Assembly: GCA_937899245.1 (NCBI GenBank)
Contig: CALDKB010000049.1
Location: forward strand, 186,001-250,000
From: an uncultured Bacteroidales bacterium
Lineage (GTDB): Bacteria > Bacteroidota > Bacteroidia > Bacteroidales > ML635J-15
DNA: 64,000 nt
Reading direction: 5' to 3'
Positions 25,808-35,775 of the stretch are shown here, piece after piece; position 1 is the first letter of the stretch; every line of letters starts with the position of its first letter. A program made the position numbers and the translations under genes. The notes beneath the pieces are model-generated. The model made no database searches and was not told the DNA's origin. It saw only the letters and a program-made list of their open reading frames with translations.

Positions 25808-28273
25808 ATGAGACGTTTTGTATTTATTTTATTGATGATTTCGATGTCCGTCGCGGGTGTAGCCCAGCACATTTCGGGCACTGTTAGCGATGCCGACGGA
25901 GAAATACTTCCGAATGCCAGTGTTATCATCGGCGGTTCAGCACAAGGGACAACGACGAATAGCGATGGACAATTTTCAATCAGGTGCGACAAGGGAAAAG
26001 TAAGGCTGGTTATTTCCTACGTCGGTTTCGAAACATACGACAAGGAACATATTGTTGATGAGAGCGGCCTTAACATTGGCATAATACAGTTGCAGCCAAA
26101 GGCAATTATCGGCTCCGAGGCAATAGTACAAGCTACACGTGCAAATGCAACTACCCCAATGACTTATGAGTCATACGACTCAAAATTTCTGGAAAAACAA
26201 AATGTGCTGCAGGACATTCCATCTATGCTCAACCTTACACCTTCGCTGGTAGCCACATCGGAAGGCGGTTTTGGCGTCGGTGCGACAAGCATGCGCATAA
26301 GAGGAACTGATCCGACCCGAATAAACGTCACTATGAACGGTATTCAGCTCAACGATGCCGAATCGCAATCGGTTTTCTGGAACAACATGCCCGACTTTGC
26401 CAGTTCCATAAACAATATACAGATAACCAGAGGCGTTGGCTCATCGACAAACGGAACATCTTCGTTTGGCGCCACGATGAACTTACTCACAGGATGCGCC
26501 CACGAGAAACCATACGCCGAACTTACTGTAATGGGCGGAAACTTCAACACGATAAAAGCCAACATCATAGCGGGCACAGGAATCATGAAAAACGGATTTT
26601 CCATCGACCTGCGAATGTCAAAGATCAAAAGCAAAGGTTATATCGAAGGCGGCAGCATAAACAACAATGCCATTATGCTTAACACTGAATGGCATGGCAA
26701 GTCGAGCATTGCAAAGGCCATAATTCTTTATGGCAAGCAGAAAACCGGCATCACATGGTGGGGCTGCCCGCAGGAATATCTTGAAACCAACCGTCGCTAC
26801 AATCCTGCCGGCGAATATTTCGATGCACTCGGAAACAGGCAGTACTACGAGGACGAAAGCGACAACTACCAGCAGACACACGTACAACTTATCTACTCAT
26901 ACAACATCAAGTCGAACCTCGACCTTAACATTGCTTTGCATTACACACGCGGCGATGGTTATTACGAGGAATACAAGAACGACCAGTTGTTCTCAGACTA
27001 TGGGCTACAAAACATCAGCATTCCTGCCGTCGTAACAGTAAACAACACGACATACACAACTTCGGCTACAATAAACCGTACCGACCTCATAAGACGCAAA
27101 ATGATGTCGAACGACTTTTATGGCGGAACAGTGTCGGCAATATATCGGCTGGGAAAGTTCACAAATACCTTCGGCGGTTCGGGAAGCAACTACCAGGGAC
27201 GTCATTTCGGAAATATAATCTGGATGGAACATGCAGGAATAGCAGAGAAAGACTACGAATGGTACCGAAACAAAGCCAACAAGGTTGACTTCAACGTATA
27301 TGACAAGGCAGAATACACATTCTTCGACAAGCTTACACTTTACGCCGACCTGCAGTACAAGACAATAAGCTACAACATGAAAGGAGTCGACGCCGACATT
27401 ATGCCAGACGGAAAGCTAAAAAACCTCAACGAAGATCTCGACTACAACTTTTTCAACCCAAAGGGAGGCGTCTTCTACAAGATAACCGACAAGATGGACC
27501 TATATGCATCTGTAGCGATGTCGCACAAGGAACCAACGCGCTCCAATATTAAGGATGCGGTCGGCGATCCACTAAAAACGCCCAAGCCGGAAAAACTAAT
27601 CGACTACGAACTTGGCTACAAGGTGAACACAAAATATTTTGCAGGCAGCCTAAACCTGTACTATATGGACTACACCGACCAGATTGTCCCTACAGGCGAA
27701 ATATCATCTACCGGCTACGACATCATGACCAACGTTGCCGACAGTTACAGAACCGGAATTGAAGTTGCAGTTGCCATAAGGCCGCACAGAAAACTAACAA
27801 TCGAAGGAAATACGACTTTGAGCCGAAACATCATCAGCAATTTCTCATACTGGGCTAGTTCCTACGATGAAGACTGGAATGAAAGCTACAAGGAGTACCA
27901 CCTCGACCAGACAACAATCGCCTTCTCCCCTAGCATCATCGCTGCCGGAAGCATCAACTACAACATTTTCGGCAACTTCAACCTGTGCTATACAACCAAA
28001 TATGTCGGCAAGCAATATTTCGACAACACCTCCAGTGCCGACAGATGCCTGAAAGCATACTGGCTAAATAACATAAGTCTTGACTATGCCATCGTCACCA
28101 AATATGTAAAGGAAATTCGTTTCAAGCTGCAAGTAAACAATATTTTCAACCTCAAGTATAGCAACGATGCATACGGAGGCGTATGGTACGAACAAGGCGT
28201 CGAAAACTCCTGGGCATACTACTTTCCTCAGGCAGGAATCACATTTATGGGCGGAATTACCTTGTCATTCTAG
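25808..28273 (+). CDS. TonB-dependent outer-membrane receptor, predicted thiamine transporter
   Basis: 821 aa. Signal peptide (cleavage near GVA/QH), then a carboxypeptidase-regulatory-like domain (ISGTVSDADGEILPNASVII), plug domain (about 110-230; RIRGTDPTRINVTMNGIQL) and a 22-strand-type beta-barrel ending in a C-terminal Phe (GGITLSF). It imports a ligand across the outer membrane with energy from TonB. Substrate prediction comes from the TPP riboswitch upstream: TPP-controlled receptors of Bacteroides are thiamine importers. No inner-membrane thiamine transporter or thiamine synthesis gene lies nearby. A strong terminator follows. Confidence 0.92.
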   Translation: MRRFVFILLMISMSVAGVAQHISGTVSDADGEILPNASVIIGGSAQGTTTNSDGQFSIRCDKGKVRLVISYVGFETYDKEHIVDESGLNIGIIQLQPKAIIGSEAIVQATRANATTPMTYESYDSKFLEKQNVLQDIPSMLNLTPSLVATSEGGFGVGATSMRIRGTDPTRINVTMNGIQLNDAESQSVFWNNMPDFASSINNIQITRGVGSSTNGTSSFGATMNLLTGCAHEKPYAELTVMGGNFNTIKANIIAGTGIMKNGFSIDLRMSKIKSKGYIEGGSINNNAIMLNTEWHGKSSIAKAIILYGKQKTGITWWGCPQEYLETNRRYNPAGEYFDALGNRQYYEDESDNYQQTHVQLIYSYNIKSNLDLNIALHYTRGDGYYEEYKNDQLFSDYGLQNISIPAVVTVNNTTYTTSATINRTDLIRRKMMSNDFYGGTVSAIYRLGKFTNTFGGSGSNYQGRHFGNIIWMEHAGIAEKDYEWYRNKANKVDFNVYDKAEYTFFDKLTLYADLQYKTISYNMKGVDADIMPDGKLKNLNEDLDYNFFNPKGGVFYKITDKMDLYASVAMSHKEPTRSNIKDAVGDPLKTPKPEKLIDYELGYKVNTKYFAGSLNLYYMDYTDQIVPTGEISSTGYDIMTNVADSYRTGIEVAVAIRPHRKLTIEGNTTLSRNIISNFSYWASSYDEDWNESYKEYHLDQTTIAFSPSIIAAGSINYNIFGNFNLCYTTKYVGKQYFDNTSSADRCLKAYWLNNISLDYAIVTKYVKEIRFKLQVNNIFNLKYSNDAYGGVWYEQGVENSWAYYFPQAGITFMGGITLSF

Positions 28274-28285
28274 ACATCACAACAC

Positions 28286-28326
28286 AAAAAAAGCAGTTGC
28301 CGCAATACGACAACTGCTTTTTTTGC
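28286..28326. terminator. Bidirectional terminator
   Basis: AAAAGCAGTTG and CAACTGCTTTT pair perfectly over an 11-base loop, with T runs on both strands. It serves both the TonB receptor and the convergent FISUMP gene. Confidence 0.9.
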
Positions 28327-28339
28327 ATACTCTCAGTTA

Positions 28340-29835
28340 TCAATCTCGAACGCAACGCACCGAGAGGCCCCATTCCTTATAGGAAAGAGTAACGTAGGCG
28401 TATGTCATGTAGTACGTCACGATGAAATTATATGCATTATATTCATCGTCCTCGAAAGCTGTAGAACTCCAAAAAGCAGCGTTAATACCAAAATCCGAAC
28501 TGCTTTCTTCATAGAAGATGCCAGCAGGCTTAGCAGAGAATCCGGAGGCATTATTACTGCTCTGGTCTGAACTAGGAATACAATATCCAGAAAAATCCGA
28601 CCAGCCAGATGTATATGCAAGCGCCTTGGCTGTGCTCTCGCTGTTGCCGCCACACGCATACACGCTTCCGACATAGCTATTCAACTGTTCCCATTCAGAA
28701 CTGCTAGGCAAATGCCAACCATTTGGACAAATGCCCTGAACATGGCTTGGATTTGTTGCACTGCTGCTTGCACCATTCATGACAGCACACCAGTTGTACA
28801 AGTAACCATTGGTTGAAACATTGCTGCTGCTATTATTCGGATAATATCGCAATGGAGTGGTTACGCTTTCTGATGAACCCAAGGCAATCGATGTTCCGTT
28901 TGCATAATGTGTTGTCCTTAGGTTTTCCGCCATCCACACCTGATCGCCGATTTGTAAAGTCTGATATACATTGCCATCGTAATCTGTAACCGTTGTCGCA
29001 GGAGTTATTGTAAGGTTCAACGTAACAACGCTATCGCAACCAGCAGCATTTGTCAATGTGTATGTTGCTGTATTGTTGCTATCCGTATAGGTTATTCCGT
29101 CAATCCAAGTATATGAATCACAAGCGGTCTGAACATCGACGCCAAATGAATTTTCACACAAGTCAGCATTGAATCTCAAAATAATATTTTCGTCCTCGTT
29201 TTGTTCGCACAATACTGTTTCGCTTGTCAGCGGTTCGTTGTTGTATTCAGCATATCCTACATAACGCATTACATCACCTGAATGGAACTCGTTTGCCGTA
29301 GAGAGTTTTGTTAACAAGGTGTTGCTTGCACCTACATATTTTATATTGTTATTGCAACCGCTTCCTACATTCACCATTCTTATAGAATAGTTTTTCGCTC
29401 CTGCCACAGCATTCAAAATATATGTTTGCGAATTGGCTGCAGAAATATTGAACTCATGGGTTCCTGCCTCAAAAGCATTATTATATTCTGCATATAATTT
29501 TCCACTTGCATCCATAAGTTGAAGCAGTACATTTTCTCGCTGGGAGATTGTCAAAGCGACGCGAGTATTGCAATCGAACGGATTCGGCACATTCTGGCCA
29601 AGTCCGACAGACAGGATCTCGTTTTCGGAAATGTTAACCGTCGAACCAAGTACAATAATTGTATCTGGATATTCAATAGTTTCCATCCAGCCGCGAGTGA
29701 CGTTCGTAACTGTCACGCTGTCGAGCTGCTGATAGGCAACACCATTTAATTGTCCAGAAAACGGACGGTAACTTTCTATGCAAATGTCATAATTGACAAT
29801 GCAACAAAAACAATCGGCAAAAATATTTTTTTTAT
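28340..29835 (-). pseudogene. FISUMP-domain surface protein with broken signal-peptide start
   Basis: The long frame (stop 28340; ORF start GTG 29716, 458 aa) has a FlgD/secretion-tail-like Ig segment (GQNVPNPFDCNTRVAL), an adhesin-like repeat (YTWIDGITYTDS) and a C-terminal FISUMP domain (VWMAENLRTTHYANG, NGWHLPSSSEWEQL, GLSVRCVRD). The frame stays open upstream of 29716 and the protein sequence continues sensibly (SYRPFSGQLNGVAYQQLDSV), but no start codon is found there. A signal-peptide sequence, KKIFLPIVFVALSIMTFA, is present in the adjacent frame at 29776-29832, preceded by ATA instead of ATG (29833-29835) and followed by TAG. So the gene seems to have lost its start and shifted frame at the signal-peptide junction. 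Confidence 0.75.
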
Positions 29836-29940
29836 TACACTAAATTACGTAAAAAAATTAATATTCAACAAATTACAAGAGTTAATTATGTAGTGGTTAT
29901 CCTCTACTCCATTAATTCATGCTCCAATTCAAAATCGGTG

Positions 29941-29948
29941 CAAAAGTA
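29941..29948 (-). promoter_or_regulatory. -7 element (TACTTTTG) of the FISUMP gene
   Basis: Minus-strand TACTTTTG matches the consensus and sits about 105 bp before the degraded signal-peptide start; TTTG at 29972-29975 is 23 bases away. The promoter thus survives although the coding start is damaged. Confidence 0.55.
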
Positions 29949-29971
29949 CAATCTAAAACAAAAATCTACAA

Positions 29972-30003
29972 CAAAAATAAGCCACAGAAAACTGCGGCTT
30001 ATT
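29972..30003 (-). terminator. Rho-independent terminator after the TPR-protein operon
   Basis: AATAAGCC (29976-29983) pairs with GGCTTATT (29996-30003), extended by CAG/CTG inside; on the minus strand it is followed by T-rich sequence. It lies about 30 bp after the stop at 30035. The region 29836-30034 holds this terminator and the FISUMP promoter but no gene. Confidence 0.8.
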
Positions 30004-30034
30004 TTTTATGAAATCTCTTATTGTAAGCAACGAG

Positions 30035-31072
30035 CTACTTGATTGCTGCAAGGGCTTTATAAGTGGCTGCATCCGTTAAATCAAGACCTTTTGATTTCAT
30101 CTCCGATGCAAGCTTTGAAGCAACCTGCCCCCTATCGATATCAGTCAGCGTCTTAACGTATGCCAATGCATATTTGTATTCATTCAGCTGGCGGCCCATG
30201 TTCTGTGCGTGATACAAATACTGATACGCCATTTCCGGCTTTCCGATCTTAATATAGTTATTTGCGATTTCTGAAGCCAGCTTCATCGAGAATCGCATCT
30301 TTTCCGCATCATTGTAGCCCTTTGCCTTAAGTTCCGCAACAAGACGCTTGTATGCGCCAAGGAATGTTGCAATTGCGTCGCGGTTCTGATCAAATTCGGC
30401 ATTGTTCAAACCTGTCTTATACAGAAGGTTAGTGTTGCGAGTCTCAAGGATTGTATATTCGAAATCGCTGAGTTCCTCTGAAGAGTTGTCGATTTTCTCA
30501 AGTGCGGGAGCGCACATCTCGGCGAATCTTTTTTCTGCCTCCGCCCTAGTCTGGTAGTCGTATGCAACAAGGAAATTCTTAGTTGAATATACCTCGGAAG
30601 AATTCCAAATGTTTGACATGACCGTCACGTTTCTGTACATTGATTTATCGGCTGCACCGGAAGCGTTACATACATATATAACTATATCGCTGAAATTCTT
30701 GCCACCGATATTGCCCTCCACAATCAAAAGATAGTCAGCCAAATCGAAGCGAACCGAAGTGCCGGACACAATCTTTACCGGCGACAGGATGTCGAAAGCT
30801 TTAATTTCGTCAGCAGTCTCCAAAGTAGTAACCTTCGAATTGCAAAGCAAAGACATCTTTGTAAAAGTCAACGATTTGCCCTTAAACAAACTATTAATCA
30901 CCTCACCCAATGTAATGTCCTTTGACGAGTTTGCTGCAAATCGCAAAGAGGCATCCTGCATGTTGAAATTGCATTCCTGAGGAAGCCAATATTTGTCGAG
31001 AGCATCGTATTTCTGTGCTTCAACACAAACGCAAACGGCGATAAACACAAAAGCTGCTAGTATCTTTTTCAT
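30035..31072 (-). CDS. Secreted TPR-like protein of unknown function
   Basis: 345 aa with a signal peptide (MKKILAAFVFIAVCVCVEA, cleavage before QKY). The N-terminal half is beta-rich; the C-terminal 130 residues are helical, with IANNYIKIGKPEMAYQYLYHA resembling a TPR hairpin. It is a paralogue of the gene just upstream (31085-32182): both have the same layout and a similar NYIKIG/CYIKVG hairpin. The gap between them is 12 bp, so they form one operon. Function unknown; periplasmic or surface location is inferred. Confidence 0.75.
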   Translation of the reverse strand: MKKILAAFVFIAVCVCVEAQKYDALDKYWLPQECNFNMQDASLRFAANSSKDITLGEVINSLFKGKSLTFTKMSLLCNSKVTTLETADEIKAFDILSPVKIVSGTSVRFDLADYLLIVEGNIGGKNFSDIVIYVCNASGAADKSMYRNVTVMSNIWNSSEVYSTKNFLVAYDYQTRAEAEKRFAEMCAPALEKIDNSSEELSDFEYTILETRNTNLLYKTGLNNAEFDQNRDAIATFLGAYKRLVAELKAKGYNDAEKMRFSMKLASEIANNYIKIGKPEMAYQYLYHAQNMGRQLNEYKYALAYVKTLTDIDRGQVASKLASEMKSKGLDLTDAATYKALAAIK

Positions 31073-31084
31073 AAACAGTCCCTC

Positions 31085-32182
31085 CTAATTCATTTTGTTT
31101 ACTTTTTCCATAAGTTCAGCGACCACTGCACCATAACGTTTGCCAGTATCCATCGTTGTAACCATCTGTAAGCATTCCTTTGCCTTGGCGGCATTCTTCT
31201 GGGCAATATAAATCTTGCCGCGCTCTATATATGCTCTCATGACAAAGTCAAGTTCTCTCGCTTCCATCTTGGGATTATCCTGATATGCAAGAATCACATG
31301 GTCATACACATCGGAATTATCTTGTTTCAGCTTGCCAAGACATTCTGCCAAACTGAAGCAACATGCGAAATTGTGTTTTTCACCAGCAGAATTTCTCGAC
31401 GCAAACACAAGATACTGCAAAGCCTTGTGATACATTCCTACTTTAATATAGCAACGTCCAAGGTTATATGCAGACTTAACAAGCATCAATTTTTCTGCAG
31501 CGGTCAACGAGGCGCCTTTCTTAGCAAAATATTCATAAATGGCACGATTCATATATACCGCATCCCAATGAATGTCAAACGAATGAAGATCCTTGGCCGC
31601 ATCAAACGCCAATGGAATTCCATGGATATTCACAAATATTGGATATTCGTGAAGCGACAAGCAGAAAATACGGTCGGCTGAAAGGTCACCTGCAACTTCC
31701 GACTCGTACTTAGACGATGGATAACAAATAGTTGCAAGTTTCTGTCCTACGCCATCTGCTGCAGTCTCAACACTTATCAGGATAACATTGGCAGTCGTAG
31801 ATGACGACTGGTCTGCAAAATCCTCAGCACCTCCTTTACGATATCTGACTTGGATAACATATTTGTCTTTACCACTTGCTATTGTTGTCTGAGGATTTGC
31901 AAGGTCAATTTCAGAAACATTCTTCCATCCTTCGTAGGTCTTGAACTTCTTGTCAACGACAACAGTAGCTTCGCTCAACTCTCTGGCTTCCAAACCGTAA
32001 AGCTCGTTCAGAATTGTGCCTATCTTATGCCATTCGTTAAATTCAGGCCTAAGAACCTGAAAATCCATATACACACTATCGGACTTGTCGAAGCCAATAA
32101 CATATCCGTCATCTTCGGAATTCTGCGACAACGCCACGAAAGCGAACAACATAAAAGCCGCAAACAAAGTAAATCTTTTCAT
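31085..32182 (-). CDS. Secreted TPR-like protein of unknown function
   Basis: 365 aa from ATG 32182, which gives a proper signal peptide (MKRFTLFAAFMLFAFVALS, then QNSEDD); the longer form starts at 32209 in front of it. C-terminal TPR-like hairpins: YNLGRCYIKVGMYHKALQYL and RGKIYIAQKNAAKAKECLQM. It is the first gene of a pair of tandem paralogues, probably from a local duplication. No catalytic motif is visible. Confidence 0.75.
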   Translation of the reverse strand: MKRFTLFAAFMLFAFVALSQNSEDDGYVIGFDKSDSVYMDFQVLRPEFNEWHKIGTILNELYGLEARELSEATVVVDKKFKTYEGWKNVSEIDLANPQTTIASGKDKYVIQVRYRKGGAEDFADQSSSTTANVILISVETAADGVGQKLATICYPSSKYESEVAGDLSADRIFCLSLHEYPIFVNIHGIPLAFDAAKDLHSFDIHWDAVYMNRAIYEYFAKKGASLTAAEKLMLVKSAYNLGRCYIKVGMYHKALQYLVFASRNSAGEKHNFACCFSLAECLGKLKQDNSDVYDHVILAYQDNPKMEARELDFVMRAYIERGKIYIAQKNAAKAKECLQMVTTMDTGKRYGAVVAELMEKVNKMN

Positions 32183-32206
32183 AGTAAACACATTATTACT
32201 TGTTCG

Positions 32207-32214
32207 CAAAAATA
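32207..32214 (-). promoter_or_regulatory. -7 element (TATTTTTG) of the TPR-protein operon
   Basis: Minus-strand match to TAnnTTTG, 25 bp upstream of the ATG at 32182. Confidence 0.5.
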
Positions 32215-32259
32215 AACATTTTTAGCAAAAGCATATACATGCTTACAGATAGTTATCAA

Positions 32260-33300
32260 TTATCTGCTGTTAATACGGAGCAATGTATCTATCGCTAGCG
32301 AATCGTAAACAATATGTGGCGTACATTTTTCTATCTCAATTGGAAGTAGAGAAAAGCTAATGCTATCTTTTGTTATTAAGGATGTTACGACTCCGCCAAA
32401 AGAATTTATCGTCTTATTCTGGTCGAATATAAAATTACCAATTCCATAAAAAATCGGAACCCCATTATAAATTTCGTAGGTCTGCAAGGTATGCGAATGA
32501 TGTCCCACTATGCAGTCGGCACCTGCACTTGCAATCTTTCTAGCTTGCTGAATCTGCAATAGCACAGGTTCAAGTGTATGTTCAGCTCCCCAATGTAACA
32601 TTACTATTACGCAAGAGTTTGCATCTGCTGTTTTAAGGCTGTCGACAACATGTATTATAGTTTCGACACCACAATCCGAAACACAAGGAGTTCCATCTAT
32701 ATTAATCCAATTTTCCGACCTTACCAGTACCGAAGTGAGCAAAAACACTTTGCGTGGATACTCGGCCAACATAATTGGACGTGCAGACTCTTCCGTACCA
32801 ATACCATAGCCCAAAGGCAACATGCCGTGCGACCAAATCTGCAACTCGGTGTCCCTCAATCCTTCACGCCCCTGATCCATGGAATGATTATTGGCCATGT
32901 TCAAATGCGTAATACCATGCTCTCGCAAAGCGTCGAGACATTCAGGCTCAGCCCTGAATATAAACTGCTTGTTCACAGGCGACTTAACCTTTGTTGCAGG
33001 ACACTCCAGATTTGCTATTACAATGTCGCTTTGCGAAAACAAAGAATCGATGGACGTGGAAAACAACGACTCGACTCCACAATAATCTATAACTTTTCGC
33101 ACGCCACGGTCGAGCAACAAATCACCAGTGAATGTGATGCGCAAACTATCCCTGAAATCGCCTTCATTCCTTTCACCTCCGCATGAAGCTTTACTGCAAC
33201 TAACATATGTCAACAAGCTAAAGACTAACAAAACAAGAAGAGAGGAGCACCGGCGCGCTCCTCCCATTTGTCCTGTTAATATTTTAAAATGCTTTAACAT
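32260..33300 (-). CDS. CapA-family protein (metallophosphatase fold), lipoprotein
   Basis: 346 aa. A basic N-terminus, a hydrophobic stretch and Cys35 (LLTYVSC) suggest a lipoprotein. The CapA/PgsA-type domain shows FTGDLLLDRGV (metal-binding GD), ANLECPAT, MANNHSMDQG (NNH), MLHWGAEH and VGHHSHTLQ, plus FYGIGNFIFDQ; these line up with the calcineurin-like fold of poly-gamma-glutamate synthesis protein CapA. In Bacteroidales such proteins occur without other capsule genes, so its substrate is unknown. Its start overlaps the stop of the DUF3160 gene by 7 bases, showing co-translation. Confidence 0.88.
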   Translation of the reverse strand: MLKHFKILTGQMGGARRCSSLLVLLVFSLLTYVSCSKASCGGERNEGDFRDSLRITFTGDLLLDRGVRKVIDYCGVESLFSTSIDSLFSQSDIVIANLECPATKVKSPVNKQFIFRAEPECLDALREHGITHLNMANNHSMDQGREGLRDTELQIWSHGMLPLGYGIGTEESARPIMLAEYPRKVFLLTSVLVRSENWINIDGTPCVSDCGVETIIHVVDSLKTADANSCVIVMLHWGAEHTLEPVLLQIQQARKIASAGADCIVGHHSHTLQTYEIYNGVPIFYGIGNFIFDQNKTINSFGGVVTSLITKDSISFSLLPIEIEKCTPHIVYDSLAIDTLLRINSR

Positions 33301-35771
33301 CCAGAACTATAGAAAACTGAATTGTTATTACTTGGCATATCCTTGCCTGGCAATATTATTTCGTTCATCCATTCCGGGACTCCATAACGTGGAGACTCCT
33401 TCAGCATTTTCTGCCACTCCTCATCCGTTAGACGCGGCTGGTCGAGTGGCTGTGGGAATTCGCGATAAGAAAATACCGCACCCCGAGTCAAATACAAGTA
33501 ACCGTCAATCTCAACAATTACATAAATTGAATTAACACAACCGGTTGCTTCATAAAGAATTGACTTGTTTGGGTTATTGTCTGCATTTGCAGTATAAACA
33601 TCCGCCACAACAGCAACACTTCTGTCGGTTCCTGTTACGCAGTACCATCCATACAACTCGGCTCCTTCATCGTTTAGCAAGTCAAGCGTTATCCACTCTA
33701 CCGTACTGCCAATAGCCTTAATATATGAATACTCGGCTTCTGTAAGTTTCTTTCCTGCAAGTTCCTTTTCTGACATTTTCTTCAGGAACACCGCCAGATC
33801 CTTCATACGTTCACTAATACGCTCCATGTTCTTTGTATACGAATTGTTTTCACGCAACATGCTCTCTGTCATCTCGATAAGTTCTATGACCTTAGTCCAG
33901 TATGCAACATTCGGCTCAACATAACCGACAAGAATCGGTTCTGGCAAACCGCCGCCACCACATTCCGCAGCAAATGGTTGCTCGGAATATAGAATGCAAT
34001 CATGCTTCAGCTCACTCCACGAAGCCAAAGCCGCATTGATATTTTTCTTGTCCCACTGTCTAGTCTTCATAAAATAAGGAGCCTTGTCGTTTCGCGCAAC
34101 AGATTCGTTCAACGACTGCATCCACTTATTATACATCGACTTATCCCAGTTTACCTTTTCCATTGTCTTCTTTATGTCGTCGAATTTTTCAACATAATTA
34201 GGCCATTTCTCGCCTTCCTTGCATTCGTCCATAAGAATATCCTTTGCGGCATCGCAACCAAAAGCAGCCAATACGTCGAGACCCTTTGGCAACGGGCGCA
34301 AGCTCTCCGGCTTAGTCATCACATCAACAAGCTCCTGCAGCACCTCATTGTCGGCCAAATAACGCTGCGGCATCAAGTTAATCTTATCGACGCATGACTT
34401 TACCTCCTTCGGCTTAATGCGGTTCTGTGCATCAGCAAGTTTTTTTATTTGCGAACGATATTTCTCGTATTCGGCTGAATTTCCAAACATTTTTTCAGCA
34501 GAGAAACCGCTCGACTTCATCTTCTCGGCCATTTGCAGAATCGATACGTTATCGGCCTCTCCTACAATGAATTCGATAGGATTAGTGATATCTGAATATT
34601 TTCTTAAGAGCTCTTCACTTCCAGAAAGTATCTCTGCGCTTACAATAGCCCTGTCAAACTGATTATCATCATCAAGACAGAATGGCACATATTGGAACCA
34701 CATCATCGACATAAAATATGCCTTCAGCTTGTCGTTTCTGGTATAATGTCCGCGCGGACGGAAAAGACTATACGGAAACGCCACATTATCATATTCAAGG
34801 AAAGACGAATAATCGTCAATGGCGCTTTTTACTTGCTGAATTTCAGCATTATACGCCTCGCGATAAGCAGATGGCACTTCAACACTCACCTTATTTGAGA
34901 GCAAAGAAGCACCTATTGCATAATAAGTTGCATTGTACTCCGCAGCGGCCTTCACACGTTTGTCTGTTGTCGCTCTCGCCAAGTTCATCATCATGGAATT
35001 CATAGCAAGAGAAAAAGACTTTAGTTCGTCAATCAGCCTAGTCTGCTCCAAATCGCGCAACAAATAATCAAAATACATGTGGAAGAGCTGCATGTAAAGG
35101 TCTGTTGTCACGAAACTAGGAAATTCATTGTAGTCGTTGTTTTCGTAAACGTGGAACAACTGCTCGTCCTGCCCCTCGACAATCACAAAACCATTCTTCG
35201 AAATCATATTCCTGAAATCAAGCCCTGCATCAGTAAACTGATACCTATTGGTGACATTCTTATAGTTTACCAAGGCGCCTTCAACCGGATTATAGTTTTG
35301 TTTTTCAAGTTCTGCTTCGCGTGCCTTGATTCTTTCAATAAACTCCATTTGTTCCTTCGTGTATTTCACATCCACCTGAGCATCTGTTTTGTAATATATT
35401 TCTTCCGCCCTTTCGTAGTACCACGAGGTAGCGCCAAAGACATGGCGCAGGAAAGAATCTGTGAAACAATACCCCTGCTGAGCCGCAATCACATTACGTA
35501 GGATACGCAAATCAGCCAACGGAAGTTTTGATATATCCATGTTCAAATCAACAGTTTCACTCATGTTCTCGATATCAACGTGGCAACCGCACAAATAAGT
35601 TGGCAAATCCTCGTCGGCAAAAAAATTCTCATCAAAAGCGACACATTGAGTCACTTCTGAAGAATCAGAATCCAATCCTTTTCCGCCGTCCGACTTGTCA
35701 GACTTGCAGCCCAACAACCACATCGACACAACAAGTAATAGACATAAAGTCTTAACACTCAACGTTTTCAT
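33294..35771 (-). CDS. YARHG/DUF3160 lipoprotein
   Basis: 825 aa from ATG 35771, chosen because it gives a lipoprotein signal with Cys22 (SMWLLGC); the longer form adds 14 residues without a signal. Near residues 80-150 is a YARHG-like module (LRNVIAAQQGYCFTDSFL, ATSWYYERAE). The rest is DUF3160, with the hallmark FPSFVTTDLYMQLFHMYFDYLL and the later GWYCVTGTDRSVAVVADVY. The family is surface or periplasmic with unknown function. It lies between a small lipoprotein (4 bp upstream) and CapA (7-base overlap), forming a three-gene envelope operon. Confidence 0.85.
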   Translation of the reverse strand: MKTLSVKTLCLLLVVSMWLLGCKSDKSDGGKGLDSDSSEVTQCVAFDENFFADEDLPTYLCGCHVDIENMSETVDLNMDISKLPLADLRILRNVIAAQQGYCFTDSFLRHVFGATSWYYERAEEIYYKTDAQVDVKYTKEQMEFIERIKAREAELEKQNYNPVEGALVNYKNVTNRYQFTDAGLDFRNMISKNGFVIVEGQDEQLFHVYENNDYNEFPSFVTTDLYMQLFHMYFDYLLRDLEQTRLIDELKSFSLAMNSMMMNLARATTDKRVKAAAEYNATYYAIGASLLSNKVSVEVPSAYREAYNAEIQQVKSAIDDYSSFLEYDNVAFPYSLFRPRGHYTRNDKLKAYFMSMMWFQYVPFCLDDDNQFDRAIVSAEILSGSEELLRKYSDITNPIEFIVGEADNVSILQMAEKMKSSGFSAEKMFGNSAEYEKYRSQIKKLADAQNRIKPKEVKSCVDKINLMPQRYLADNEVLQELVDVMTKPESLRPLPKGLDVLAAFGCDAAKDILMDECKEGEKWPNYVEKFDDIKKTMEKVNWDKSMYNKWMQSLNESVARNDKAPYFMKTRQWDKKNINAALASWSELKHDCILYSEQPFAAECGGGGLPEPILVGYVEPNVAYWTKVIELIEMTESMLRENNSYTKNMERISERMKDLAVFLKKMSEKELAGKKLTEAEYSYIKAIGSTVEWITLDLLNDEGAELYGWYCVTGTDRSVAVVADVYTANADNNPNKSILYEATGCVNSIYVIVEIDGYLYLTRGAVFSYREFPQPLDQPRLTDEEWQKMLKESPRYGVPEWMNEIILPGKDMPSNNNSVFYSSGC

Positions 35772-35775
35772 ATAT

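Noticed and set aside
32260..33300. CapA as evidence for a poly-gamma-glutamate capsule
   Set aside because: No capB or capC is nearby; stand-alone CapA-fold proteins are common in Bacteroidales.
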